A stretch of 64,000 nt of DNA from Nocardia jejuensis NBRC 103114 (GTDB taxonomy: Bacteria > Actinomycetota > Actinomycetes > Mycobacteriales > Mycobacteriaceae). The stretch covers positions 186,001 through 250,000 of the forward strand of contig NZ_BDBU01000012.1 in assembly GCF_001613145.1 (NCBI RefSeq), given 5' to 3'. The notes below the pieces were generated by a model. It was not told the DNA's origin, ran no database searches, and saw only the letters and a list, made by a program, of their open reading frames with translations. Shown in pieces: positions 16,812-25,439 of the stretch. Both the position numbers and the translations under genes were made by a program. Position 1 is the first letter of the stretch, and each line of letters opens with the position of its first letter.

Positions 16812-18419
16812 TCACCGGAACCGGCCGAACACCCAGGCCCCGGGTTTGTCCGGGGTCGGATCCAGGCAGAACCCGCGGATGGCGGTGATGAGTTCCGAGG
16901 TGGTGACGGCTCCGGAGTTGTCGGTGTCGAGCCGGTCGAACACGATGGTGGCCTCGTTGAGGGAGTGTTCGCAGCCGCGCAGCAGGCGGATCAGTTCTTC
17001 TCGGCTCAGTTCCCCGTTGCCGTCGGCGTCGGCCAGATCGATCACCGATCGCGCGAGCGGTGCGATGGATCGATCGAATTCCGCATTGTCCCTGTGGCTT
17101 TCGAGCCAGGATCGGAACTCGGACGCGGTGATCCGGCCGTCTCCGTTCGCATCGGCTCGAAGCGACATCGAGCGCCAGAGGGCGCGGTATCCCGCCCGGA
17201 CGGCTGCCGCCTTCGCCGAGCCCGGCGCTTCACCGTAGGCCTGCACCAGCCGCAGCCCGAAGGCCTCGTAGTCGTCGGCGGTCAGGTAGCCGTCGCCGGT
17301 GATGTCGAGCAGTCCGAATCCACCGGCGCTCGCCGGTTCCGGCGCCTCGACCGGCACCGCCGCGGCCATCCGTTCGGCGACCCAGTCGAGTGCCTGCGGC
17401 GCAGCGGACAGCATGCCGGAGTGGTCCACGCCCTGGCAGATCGTCAGGTGCAGATCGGTTCCCGCCCTGCGGATCTCGGTGGCGAAGCGTTCCACCGCCG
17501 CGAGCGGCAGCACGGTGTCGGCGGTGCCGACAGCCAGTAGGACGGGCCGGTCGAATCGCGCCGAAGGGACGCGGCAGGCGCTGAGCATGTCATCGACGCC
17601 GGGTCGCCGGTCCAGGCCGGTGGTGCCGATGTCCTGATTGGTCAGCACGGCCACCGCGTAGTGGATGTCGCGGACGGGTGCGTGCTCGGCCAACTCGACC
17701 AGTCGCTGCCCCAGTCCGGTCATGAACTCGTGGGTGGCCAGGCCACGGGTGGTGCGCAGCCCAGCGAGCAGGTACGGCAGGAACAGCGTCACCGCGGCGC
17801 TGTCGTGAGCGGTCTGCATGCCGATGATCATCGGCACCTCGACCGGCGGGGCCAATGCCACCGTTCCCCGAAAGTCAAGTTCCGGAGCGTATTTCGTGGC
17901 CATCAACCCGGTGAACAGCGCGGCGTGGCCGCCCTGGGAGAAACCGACCGCGACCCAGCGCGAACCGACCCGATGCCCGAGGTGCCGGGCCGCGCGCACG
18001 ATATCGACGATGTCGTCGGCGGCGGCTTCACCGTTGAAATAGGGATGCGGGCCGGGCGAGGCCAAGCCCTCGTAATCGGTGACGGTCACCAGATATCCGG
18101 CGTTCAGCCACGTGGCCACGTGGCGGCTCTCCGGACGCGACAGCCCGGCCACCGAGGGAGCGGTGCGGTCCGACAGGCCGGTCGTCCCGTGCGCGTAACC
18201 GACCACGGGCCAGCCGGTGTCGGGCGGATCACCCACCGGCACGAACACCGACCCCGACACGATGCGACCGGACCCGTCGTAGCCGACTCCCTGGTACCAC
18301 ACGCGGTACCCCGCCGCGGTGTGCGCGGGCCAGAACGACGCAGGCAGATCATCGCTGCGAACCAGGGTGCCCGCGGGCCGAAACACATTGTCCTGCACCG
18401 GTTGTTCCACTACGGTCAT
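16812..18419 (-). CDS. Lipase-like alpha/beta-hydrolase fused to a four-EF-hand module
   Basis: The product has 535 residues. The first of two tandem ATGs (18419) lies 6 bases after GGAG. Residues about 1-350 are a secretory-lipase-type hydrolase: HGTTG, nucleophile motif GFSQGG, catalytic Asp in VGTADTVLP and His in GVDHSGM. Residues about 370-535 carry four EF-hand loops beginning DITGDG, DANGDG, DADGNG and DTDNSG, each with an acidic residue at position 12, and end in DPTPDKPGAWVFG, the tail typical of calerythrin-like bacterial calcium proteins. No signal peptide is visible, although related lipases are secreted. Calcium is likely to control activity or stability (inference). Confidence 0.88.
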   Translation of the reverse strand: MTVVEQPVQDNVFRPAGTLVRSDDLPASFWPAHTAAGYRVWYQGVGYDGSGRIVSGSVFVPVGDPPDTGWPVVGYAHGTTGLSDRTAPSVAGLSRPESRHVATWLNAGYLVTVTDYEGLASPGPHPYFNGEAAADDIVDIVRAARHLGHRVGSRWVAVGFSQGGHAALFTGLMATKYAPELDFRGTVALAPPVEVPMIIGMQTAHDSAAVTLFLPYLLAGLRTTRGLATHEFMTGLGQRLVELAEHAPVRDIHYAVAVLTNQDIGTTGLDRRPGVDDMLSACRVPSARFDRPVLLAVGTADTVLPLAAVERFATEIRRAGTDLHLTICQGVDHSGMLSAAPQALDWVAERMAAAVPVEAPEPASAGGFGLLDITGDGYLTADDYEAFGLRLVQAYGEAPGSAKAAAVRAGYRALWRSMSLRADANGDGRITASEFRSWLESHRDNAEFDRSIAPLARSVIDLADADGNGELSREELIRLLRGCEHSLNEATIVFDRLDTDNSGAVTTSELITAIRGFCLDPTPDKPGAWVFGRFR

Positions 18420-18673
18420 CATCCGCTCCGATTCCTGGCCGGTACATGGATGCCGAACTGGGGTGACGCGATCTCGCGGAGAAAGTGTAGAGCGGGCCCG
18501 GAGCAGAATTCCTCGGATGTCCGAGATCCTGCCGCATTGTCCGGAACAGGGCATATGCGCAGGTGAAGGCTCCGCGATGGCAATGCGTTCTCGGATTCAA
18601 GGACGTTGTGGATACTGCCGCGCCGCCTCGACCGCTCGCGGTGGGGGCGGCCCGCACTCTCGCCGGAGCGTGC

Positions 18674-19246
18674 TCAGCCGGTTTCGACCGCGTCACGCAG
18701 CGCGCGGAATTCGGAGGCGAGCGCGTCGAGCGTGTAGTGGGCATTGAGCCCGCTGGGGTTGGGCAGGACCCACAGCGCGGTGTCACCGATTCGCTCGGGC
18801 TGAGGGCCGACCGTGGTGCGCGGACGACCGAAGGCGGTGCGGTAGGCGCCGATACCGAGTACGGCCAGCACGCGCGGTTGGTATCGCTCGACCCGCTCGA
18901 CGAGCGCGCGTCCGCCGGCGCGCAGTTCGTCGGGGGTCAGCTCCTCGGCCTTGGCGGTCGTCCGTGCGGCCACGTTCGTGATCCCCAAGCCCAGCTCCAG
19001 CAGTTCTCGCTGGTCGTCGGACCGCAATAGGCGCGGGGTGAAGCCGGACCGATGCAACACCGGCCAGAACCGATTTCCCGGACGAGCGAAATGACGCCCG
19101 GTGGCCCCGGACCACAGACCCGGATTGATTCCGCAGAACAGCACCCGCAGGCCGGGCCCGATCACATCGGGAATGGTCTTGTCCTGCGCCGCGACCAGTT
19201 CCGCGCGCGAGGGCCGAGCCGACGAGGAAGAACCCTTGTCAGCCAA
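18674..19246 (-). CDS. mug: G/U mismatch-specific uracil-DNA glycosylase (Mug-like)
   Basis: The product has 190 residues. I chose the TTG at 19246, which overlaps the ArsR stop by 8 bases, because the only ATG upstream lies deep inside ArsR. It has the two signature loops of the Mug/TDG family: GINPGLWS, with the catalytic-site Asn, and NPSGLNAHY. The enzyme excises uracil or thymine mispaired with G in base-excision repair. It is the last gene of a Roadblock-ArsR-Mug unit, an unusual setting. The roughly 250 bases downstream, up to the lipase start, hold no recognisable gene. Confidence 0.9.
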   Translation of the reverse strand: MADKGSSSSARPSRAELVAAQDKTIPDVIGPGLRVLFCGINPGLWSGATGRHFARPGNRFWPVLHRSGFTPRLLRSDDQRELLELGLGITNVAARTTAKAEELTPDELRAGGRALVERVERYQPRVLAVLGIGAYRTAFGRPRTTVGPQPERIGDTALWVLPNPSGLNAHYTLDALASEFRALRDAVETG

Positions 19247-19559
19247 GTGCTTCGACCTGACCGGCGACCACTCCGGTGAGAATGGCCCGGGCCGCCGCCA
19301 GCAGTTCCACCACCTGCGGGGAGGTGAGCTCATAGGTGACGGACAGCCCCGTGCGGTTGGCCCGGACCAATCCCGCGCGGCGCAGCACCGAGAGTTGCTG
19401 AGACAGGTTCGCCGCCTCCACGTCGATCTCCTCGAGCAGCTCGGAAACCAGATGGGGACGGGCGCTGAGCAATTCGAGGACGCGAATACGCACGGGGTGG
19501 CCGAGGGTTTTGAAGAACTCCGCCTTCATCTGATAGAGCGGCCGCTGCATCGATGGCAT
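19239..19559 (-). CDS. ArsR-family winged-helix regulator
   Basis: The product has 106 residues. The N-terminus (EFFKTLGHPVRIRVLELL) is the classic ArsR start, and the recognition helix lies in NLSQQLSVLRRAGLV. There are no cysteines, so a thiol-based metal sensor of the ArsR/SmtB type is excluded; it may sense something else or act through partners. It sits 28 bases after the Roadblock gene and overlaps Mug, so all three are probably one transcript. Confidence 0.9.
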   Translation of the reverse strand: MPSMQRPLYQMKAEFFKTLGHPVRIRVLELLSARPHLVSELLEEIDVEAANLSQQLSVLRRAGLVRANRTGLSVTYELTSPQVVELLAAARAILTGVVAGQVEALG

Positions 19560-19587
19560 TGCGGGCCACCCCTTCCGACAGGTGAGG

Positions 19588-19959
19588 TCAGAGTTCGAGC
19601 TCGTTCTCGATGTCTTTCAGCCGGTGCCGAGCCAGGGCGAGGTTGCCGCGGCTCTTGTCGAGCGCGAGATACAGAAACAACCCTCCGGCCCTGCGACCAC
19701 GCGTCGGACGAATGAGATGGTACTGGCTACTGAGAGTGATCAGCACGTCTTCGATCTCTTCGCTGAGCCCGAGTTGCTCGATCGTGCGCAACTTCGCCCG
19801 AATCACCTCGGTGTTGCCGGCCGCGGCGATTTCCAGGTTCAGGCTCTTCGACCCGCCCAGCATCCCGAGCGGCATCCCGCTGCCGTAATCGACGATCGCC
19901 GCCCCCAGCGCGCCATCCAGATTCATCATGTCCTTGAGCGCAACTTCCATGTCCGCCAT
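19588..19959 (-). CDS. Roadblock/LC7-type protein
   Basis: The product has 123 residues. The ATG at 19959 has GAGAGAGGA upstream and was preferred over an ATG at 20013. It has the mixed alpha/beta pattern of Roadblock proteins (AAIVDYGSG, then AAAGNTEVIRAK, DVLITLSSQYHLIRP, LFLYLALD). Roadblock proteins usually pair with small GTPases or, in actinobacterial conservons, with kinase-like proteins. None is present here; it is an orphan heading an operon with ArsR and Mug. A second one is at 40185-40586. Confidence 0.8.
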   Translation of the reverse strand: MADMEVALKDMMNLDGALGAAIVDYGSGMPLGMLGGSKSLNLEIAAAGNTEVIRAKLRTIEQLGLSEEIEDVLITLSSQYHLIRPTRGRRAGGLFLYLALDKSRGNLALARHRLKDIENELEL

Positions 19960-20136
19960 GGGTTTTCCTCTCTCACATCGCCGACTGCTTCGGCGTTCGG
20001 TGACGCTACACACGACCCGCGTCGAATCGACGGCGATTGCCGAAGGATTCCACTAGGTATGCAATTCACTATTTCTGCAACCAGGCAGCCAACACCTCTC
20101 CCCCGGCACGAGCGTGTATTGGGGGCATGACACAGG

Positions 20137-20165
20137 CCCTCCGGAGACGGGCGTATGCCGGAGGG
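20137..20165 (-). terminator. Hairpin downstream of the LysR gene
   Basis: The arms CCCTCCGG and CCGGAGGG are perfectly complementary over 8 bp around a 13-base loop, 31 bases past the LysR stop. There is no T-tract. The rest of 19960-20195 holds nothing recognisable. Confidence 0.45.
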
Positions 20166-20195
20166 ACCATTGCCCCGGCGAGGGTGTGGCTGAGG

Positions 20196-21089
20196 CTATG
20201 GCTCAGCGCTGCAACGAGTCTCGATCTCATCGGCCAGCTGAGCCGCAGCGTCCCGGAGTGCGTCGGCCACCGCGTGCGCCGACGCCCCGGCGCGAGTGGC
20301 GAGCAGGGTCGGGCGGACCGCGGCCGGATGATCGATCCGGACCACCGCCACCGCCCGGGAGAGCGCGGGGGTGAGCAGGCCGGGAACCACCGTGATCCCG
20401 AGTCCCGCCGCGACCAGCCCCAGTTTGGCCACCCAGTCGCGGGCGACGAAGGCGGGTTTCGGCGGTGCGGTCCACGCTCCGAACACCAATGAGGTGGCCG
20501 GGTCCTCACTTCCGGTGATCCACCGCTCGCGCCGCAGTCGCTCCGGGCCGACCGCGCCCGCGCTCGCCAGTGCATGACCGCGCGGAACCGCTAGGAAGAG
20601 CCGATCCTCCAGCAGGACTTCGGTGTTCACATTGTCCGGCACCACGGTGCGGCCGCTGATCACCGCCAGATCCAGTCGGCCTCGTCCCAGCGCCCCCAAC
20701 AGCCCGGCACTGGCCCCCTCACGCAACCTCACCTCGTGACCGGCGGCCGCGATCGCTCGCGGCACCAGCACCGCGTTCGCCGTCGAGAAGGCCCCCAATC
20801 GGACCCTGGCCGGGGTGCCGCCGGTCAATTCGCGCAGCTCGCTCCGCGCGGCGTCCACGCTCTCCAGCACCGACTCCGCATGCCGCAGCACCACATTCCC
20901 CGCCGCGGTCGGCCGCACCCCGCGCGCCAGCCGTTCGAACAACGGTCGGCCCGCCACCTGCTCCATCAACGTCACCTGGCGCGACACCGCCGACTGCGTG
21001 TATCCCAGCCGCTCCGCCGCACGCGAGAAGGACCCGGCGCGCGCCGCCTCCCGCACGACCCGCAAACCCGTCACCGTGAACTCACCCAT
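20196..21089 (-). CDS. LysR-family transcriptional regulator
   Basis: The product has 297 residues with an ATG start at 21089; frames further upstream do not align with the family. The N-terminal winged helix includes FSRAAERLGYTQSAVSRQV, followed by the usual linker helix and a periplasmic-binding-like effector domain (VRLGAFSTANAVLVPRAI). It is divergent from a SnoaL-like gene with a 71-base gap, the classic LysR arrangement, so that gene is the likely target. No effector can be inferred. Confidence 0.93.
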   Translation of the reverse strand: MGEFTVTGLRVVREAARAGSFSRAAERLGYTQSAVSRQVTLMEQVAGRPLFERLARGVRPTAAGNVVLRHAESVLESVDAARSELRELTGGTPARVRLGAFSTANAVLVPRAIAAAGHEVRLREGASAGLLGALGRGRLDLAVISGRTVVPDNVNTEVLLEDRLFLAVPRGHALASAGAVGPERLRRERWITGSEDPATSLVFGAWTAPPKPAFVARDWVAKLGLVAAGLGITVVPGLLTPALSRAVAVVRIDHPAAVRPTLLATRAGASAHAVADALRDAAAQLADEIETRCSAEP

Positions 21090-21160
21090 GCACAGCACTG
21101 ATACCACCTGTGCGAGGTCGTCGCTGGTCGCGTGGGTCGATCGGCCGTAGCGTCGGTGCG

Positions 21161-21559
21161 GTGAACGAGAACAGAGAACTGATCGAGGGCATCTTTCAGC
21201 AACTGGCACAAGGCAATTCGCGCGCACTCGGCACGGCCATGGCGGAGGACTGCCGCTGGGTGTTTCCCGGTTCGTGGTCCTGGTCCGGAGTGTGGGAACC
21301 ACGCTCAGCGGTACTGGACGGACTCTTGCGCCCGCTGATGGCTCAGTTCGCCGACGGTTATCGCAACGAGGCGGACTTCGTCGTGGCCGACGGTGATCGG
21401 GTGGTCGTGCAGGCTCGCGGCTATGCCACCACGGTGAGCGGCGAACCGTACCACCAGACCTACTGCTTCGTCTTCCGGATTCGGGACGGGCAGATCGTGG
21501 AGATCATCGAGCACTGTGACACCGCACTGGTCGAGCGCGTGCTCGAGCCGCTCAGATGA
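21161..21559 (+). CDS. SnoaL/NTF2-like small domain protein
   Basis: The product has 132 residues starting at the GTG at 21161. The pattern (an N-terminal helix with IEGIFQQLAQGN, then MAEDCRWVFPG, a central strand series and a C-terminal IRDGQIVEIIEHCDT) is that of SnoaL-like or ketosteroid-isomerase-like folds. Such proteins are small cytosolic isomerases, cyclases or binding proteins. The substrate is unknown. It is divergent from LysR and probably regulated by it. Confidence 0.85.
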   Translation: MNENRELIEGIFQQLAQGNSRALGTAMAEDCRWVFPGSWSWSGVWEPRSAVLDGLLRPLMAQFADGYRNEADFVVADGDRVVVQARGYATTVSGEPYHQTYCFVFRIRDGQIVEIIEHCDTALVERVLEPLR

Positions 21560-21678
21560 CCTCGTCCGTTTCCCACCGGTGCGCCGAGGGGTGAATGTTT
21601 GTAGCGTCGAGCGATGAGGGCAGGTGGCCGCGCACTGGCGGACCTTCGGTCATGGGGCCGAGCTCCTAGGAGGTGCGG

Positions 21679-22419
21679 GTGAACACGGTCGCCACTCCCG
21701 GCCTCGCGCTGGCGATGCTGTGCCTGGTCCTGGTGACAGCGGCCGCCGGTGTCTACTGGATCGCCGAACTCGGGCCGGTCGCCACCGCGCCGCGTGCGGC
21801 CGCGCGCGCGGTGATCCAATTGACGGTCCTCGCCTCGGTTCTGGTCGCGGCGCTGGCACACCTGTGGTCGTCGGTTCTGGTCTTGACGCTCATGTTCGTG
21901 GCAGCGGTCCTCACCTCGGCACGCAGAGCCCAGGCGGGGCGCTCGGCGTTGTGGCTGACGCTGAGCCTCGGCGCCGGTATGACCGCGACCCTCCCGGCAA
22001 TCCTGGTCAGCGGCGTCGTCCCGCTGACGGGCGTCGCGCTCGTCCCGATCGGCGGGATCATCGTGGGCGGCACCATGACCGCGACGTCACTGTCCGCCCG
22101 CCGCGCCCTCGACACCCTGGCCGAACGCGCCGGGGAGGTCGAGGCGGCGATGAGCCTGGGTTTCACCGATCGAGACGCCCGGCTCGAGATCATCCGGACC
22201 ACCGCGACCGACGCCCTCCTGCCCGGCGTCGACCAGACCCGCACCGTCGGATTGGTCACGCTGCCAGGGGCTTTCGTGGGTGTACTGGTCGCCAGCGGGT
22301 CCGCGGTGCAGGCCGCGGCGGTGCAGGTGCTGGTGCTGCTCGCACTGCTACTGGCCCAATCCTGCGCGGTGGCAACAACGATCGAGCTCGTCGCCCGTGG
22401 ACGCGTGCGCCGTCCGTGA
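21679..22419 (+). CDS. FetB/UPF0014-type ABC permease
   Basis: The product has 246 residues. The GTG at 21679 lies 5 bases after AGGAGG; an in-frame GTG at 21673 overlaps that site and was rejected. Six or seven hydrophobic segments are visible, plus the family motifs VPIGGIIVGGTMTA and LPGAFVGVLVASGS. In enterobacteria FetB pairs with the ATPase FetA in iron export. No ATPase gene is adjacent here, so it either uses one encoded elsewhere or acts alone. A strong hairpin lies 150 bases downstream. Confidence 0.85.
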   Translation: MNTVATPGLALAMLCLVLVTAAAGVYWIAELGPVATAPRAAARAVIQLTVLASVLVAALAHLWSSVLVLTLMFVAAVLTSARRAQAGRSALWLTLSLGAGMTATLPAILVSGVVPLTGVALVPIGGIIVGGTMTATSLSARRALDTLAERAGEVEAAMSLGFTDRDARLEIIRTTATDALLPGVDQTRTVGLVTLPGAFVGVLVASGSAVQAAAVQVLVLLALLLAQSCAVATTIELVARGRVRRP

Positions 22420-22570
22420 GGCCCGAGCCAGAGGAACACCACTGGTGCATGGCAACTCTGGTGCCGCTACCACCCTCGCGTCTGAGCCGCCCGCACGCCG
22501 CTCGGGCGCTTCAACTAACGGGATCGGCGCACGGAGACCACCGGTATATCCGACGGTCCGAGGCGCAGCC

Positions 22571-22611
22571 GCGCCCTGTCCTCCTCTGCGTATCAGAGAA
22601 GGACAGGGCGC
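22571..22611 (+). terminator. Strong hairpin between permease and HD gene
   Basis: An 18-bp stem with one mismatch (22571-22588 with 22594-22611) encloses the loop CGTAT. It probably terminates the permease transcript and insulates the HD gene. Confidence 0.75.
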
Positions 22612-22662
22612 AACCAGATAGCAAGGCTATGTGAATCACGACGACCGCAGTAGGCTACCGAT

Positions 22663-23211
22663 ATGGGGTCGTTCGCAGTCTCACGTGTGACAGTCACGAG
22701 CCATCCGATCGTGGATGCCGTTCTCGACAGATATCGAGCGGAATTGGGCGGAGAGTATGCCGCCTACCGAAATCACGTGCTGCGCTGCTTCAACTATCAC
22801 TCGATATTGCTGGACACCGAAACCCTCCCGGACGCGGCAGCACTCGCGTGGGCCATCCACGACCTCGGGGTGTGGACCGCGGGCACGATGGACTACCTGG
22901 AACCCTCCGCCGCCCTGGCCGATGACCTCCTGGACGACTTCGGCATCACCGACGCCGCGCTCGTTCGCCGCATGGTGATGGATCATCACCGCATTCGCCC
23001 GGTCGGACAGGACAGGCTCGTCGAGACCTTCCGCATCGCCGATCGCGTCGACGCCAGCCACGGCATCTGGCGCGACAAGATATCGCGCGCCACCGTCAAA
23101 GCCGTTGTCGCCGACCTGCCCTACGAGCACTTCCACCGGATCGTCGTCCGCGGCACCGTTCGCCACGCCCTGAAACACCCGACCAACCCCGCACCCATGC
23201 TGCGCTGGTGA
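22663..23211 (+). CDS. HD-domain phosphohydrolase-like protein
   Basis: The product has 182 residues. The ATG at 22663 may be correct; a GTG at 22687 is an alternative. Metal-binding residues of the HD superfamily are visible in order: H in YRNHVLR, the HD pair in AIHDLGVW, H in VMDHHRI and the final D in RIADRVDAS. Such enzymes hydrolyse nucleotides or related phosphate esters. It is a single gene after a terminator; the substrate cannot be inferred. Confidence 0.8.
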   Translation: MGSFAVSRVTVTSHPIVDAVLDRYRAELGGEYAAYRNHVLRCFNYHSILLDTETLPDAAALAWAIHDLGVWTAGTMDYLEPSAALADDLLDDFGITDAALVRRMVMDHHRIRPVGQDRLVETFRIADRVDASHGIWRDKISRATVKAVVADLPYEHFHRIVVRGTVRHALKHPTNPAPMLRW

Positions 23212-23314
23212 ATTCGCCGCCATCCAGGTGAGCGTTCGGACCGGACACATCGCCGCGTCCAGTCGTACGTCGCGGTCCCGAACCTCGGAACCTGCACGGT
23301 CAAACAAGGCCACC

Positions 23315-24928
23315 TCAGCCTCTGTGCAGCCTGCCGATATCGCGCGCCGCGATCGTGGCGATCTCGCGCGGATCACCTCCCGCGATGGTCGATACCTCCA
23401 TGCGGGCCAAGATGTTCCAGATTTCGTCCATATGTGGCATCGAAGGCATCGGTCGACCGGCATCGCACAGGGCGGTGTACTGCGTGATCGCTGGATCGCC
23501 CGATGCGCTGCGGCTGCACACCGGAGCGATGACGCTGCGGCGCAATGCGTCCATGACATCCTCGTGGGCCAGGTAATCAGCGAACAGATCCAGCGCCGTA
23601 ACCCGATTCCGGCCCTGTTTGGCGAACATGAGCCCGTGTACAGCCGTGAAGGTTCGCCCGTGCGGTGCACCCGCGAAGCCGGGGACGGCGCTCACCGCCA
23701 CCGGAATTCCCGCCGCCCGAATGGGAATCATCGCATCCGAGGTCGAGATGAGAAATGGCGCGCGACCGGAACAGAACAGGTCGAATGCTTCTTCCGCGTC
23801 CATGGTTCGGCGCAACACTCCGGTACCGGCTTCGCCGAGCGCACGGATCCGGGTAAGGGCCGCAATGGATTCCGCTGTGGCCACGCCGACTCTCGAAGAA
23901 TCCCAGCTGCCGTCGGCAGCCTCGGCGAACAGCCAGCCACCACCGCCGGTGAACAACGGCCACATTTGAAACGGGTCCCCCGATGTCCCGATTCGGCAGG
24001 CGAGCGCCTCGGTAACCCGGCCGTCGGCCCGCAACGCGAGTCCCGCCTCGAGCAGGCGTTCGAACGTCGGCGGCGGATTGGGCACAAGATCGGTATTCCT
24101 GATCAGGGCCGTGGTGTCCATGGTGGTGGGCAGCCCATAGAGCCGACCGTCGACGGTGAGTCCCTGTAACGCCCGGGGTGAGAACGCGGCACGATGGTGG
24201 TCGGCCAGCAATATCGATGCGATCGAGTCTTGCTCGATCAGATCACCGAGCCAGTCGTGTGGAAGGACGACGGCGTCCACGTCGGGTCTACTCGCGAGCA
24301 CTTCCGTGACCCTGGCCAACCCTTGGCTCAGGGTTTCGGAGTCGAAGGAGACACTGACCCCGTAAGTGTCACGGAAGTCGTCCTTGAACTTCGATAATGC
24401 CTGCGATCGCATGTCGTCGGCCAATACCGTCAGCTTTGGCTGCAGCTCGTCCAGACGGCCGTACTGGTTTCGTTGCCACCGCACGCCCGAGGCATCGGTG
24501 AAGGTCAATACCACTCGTCGAACGATCGATTGCCTGGCGGCAGCGGAGATTGCGTGTGGGTAGAAGATTGCCTCCGGCGCGGGCGGCACCACCAGATGCT
24601 GCACCTTCGCCCCGGTGCCGCCTTCCCGATCATCGGCCGACAGGATCGTCGCATACAGCTGGTACACCGGCGCTTCGGAGGCATTGCGCACGAAGATGCC
24701 GAATTCACCGGACTGCGACTGCCCCCACCACGCCGAAATGAGCGCCGCTTGGCTTCGTCGTTCGAAGAGGTCCTGCTTCTGACGCCGTTCAGCATCGACC
24801 TGGTCGCGCTCGGACTCGATGCGAAAGGTACGGCTCGCCACCACGACCGCCCCCGATGCGAGGACGAGGGCCAGCAAGGAGCCGATCCCTTGCATCCAGC
24901 TCGGTACCTGGTCGAGATCTATTGACAC
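23315..24928 (-). CDS. Membrane-anchored protein with a solute-binding-like domain
   Basis: The product has 537 residues. The GTG at 24928 has AGGAG 8 bases upstream and was preferred over a longer frame starting at 25102. Residues about 11-33 form one transmembrane helix, followed by a charged coiled-coil (ESERDQVDAERRQKQ), a small beta-rich domain with FVRNASEAPVYQLY, and from about residue 190 a large domain resembling sugar-type ABC solute-binding proteins (DVDAVVLPHDWLGDL, LYGLPTTMDTTALIRNT). There is no lipobox and no ABC permease or ATPase gene nearby. Basic residues follow the helix, which predicts the big domain inside the cell. It may be a sensor rather than a transporter component (inference). 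Confidence 0.75.
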   Translation of the reverse strand: MSIDLDQVPSWMQGIGSLLALVLASGAVVVASRTFRIESERDQVDAERRQKQDLFERRSQAALISAWWGQSQSGEFGIFVRNASEAPVYQLYATILSADDREGGTGAKVQHLVVPPAPEAIFYPHAISAAARQSIVRRVVLTFTDASGVRWQRNQYGRLDELQPKLTVLADDMRSQALSKFKDDFRDTYGVSVSFDSETLSQGLARVTEVLASRPDVDAVVLPHDWLGDLIEQDSIASILLADHHRAAFSPRALQGLTVDGRLYGLPTTMDTTALIRNTDLVPNPPPTFERLLEAGLALRADGRVTEALACRIGTSGDPFQMWPLFTGGGGWLFAEAADGSWDSSRVGVATAESIAALTRIRALGEAGTGVLRRTMDAEEAFDLFCSGRAPFLISTSDAMIPIRAAGIPVAVSAVPGFAGAPHGRTFTAVHGLMFAKQGRNRVTALDLFADYLAHEDVMDALRRSVIAPVCSRSASGDPAITQYTALCDAGRPMPSMPHMDEIWNILARMEVSTIAGGDPREIATIAARDIGRLHRG

Positions 24929-25439
24929 ACAACACTCCTGGTACCAGCGGGACCAACCTGAACGATCATCGCTGGATTGACCATCCGTGTCAGCGCATTT
25001 CCTGGAATCAGCGGCACTTCTCATTTCGCGTAACCCGACGACGACGTCGAACCCGGCAGCTCCGGGCGGCGCCAAGTGCGGATTTTGCTCCGCTGAGCGC
25101 ACACGGGACCAGGCTCAGCGATCTCCGTCGCACATGCAGGCGGCACTGCGGTCTTCCCGCCGGCGGCCACACGGGGTGCGCGTCAATCGGTGGCCGTGGA
25201 TCAGCGGCCTCCCCGGCACTGAACCGTGCGGGAGGCAAGATCCGTCCCCCTCACCACGACCCGGCCGAACGATCCATACCGCGTTTCCCGCACCGTCGCC
25301 GGGGCGTGTTCCGGGTGCGTCGCTTCTGTCTCGGAATCGACCGGTCGTCTGCGACCAGCATCCGTTCAGCTAATATCACTGGGTCTACGTTCGCCCTTGC
25401 CCGGCACGCTGGCGCGTCGATTCGAAGGTAGGACACACG
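24929..25439. other. Divergent promoter region, no gene seen
   Basis: This stretch between the binding-protein fusion and the UvrA-like gene has no convincing reading frame. An AT-rich TAATAT near 25370 could be a -10 element for the UvrA-like gene; no partner -35 is clear. Confidence 0.4.
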
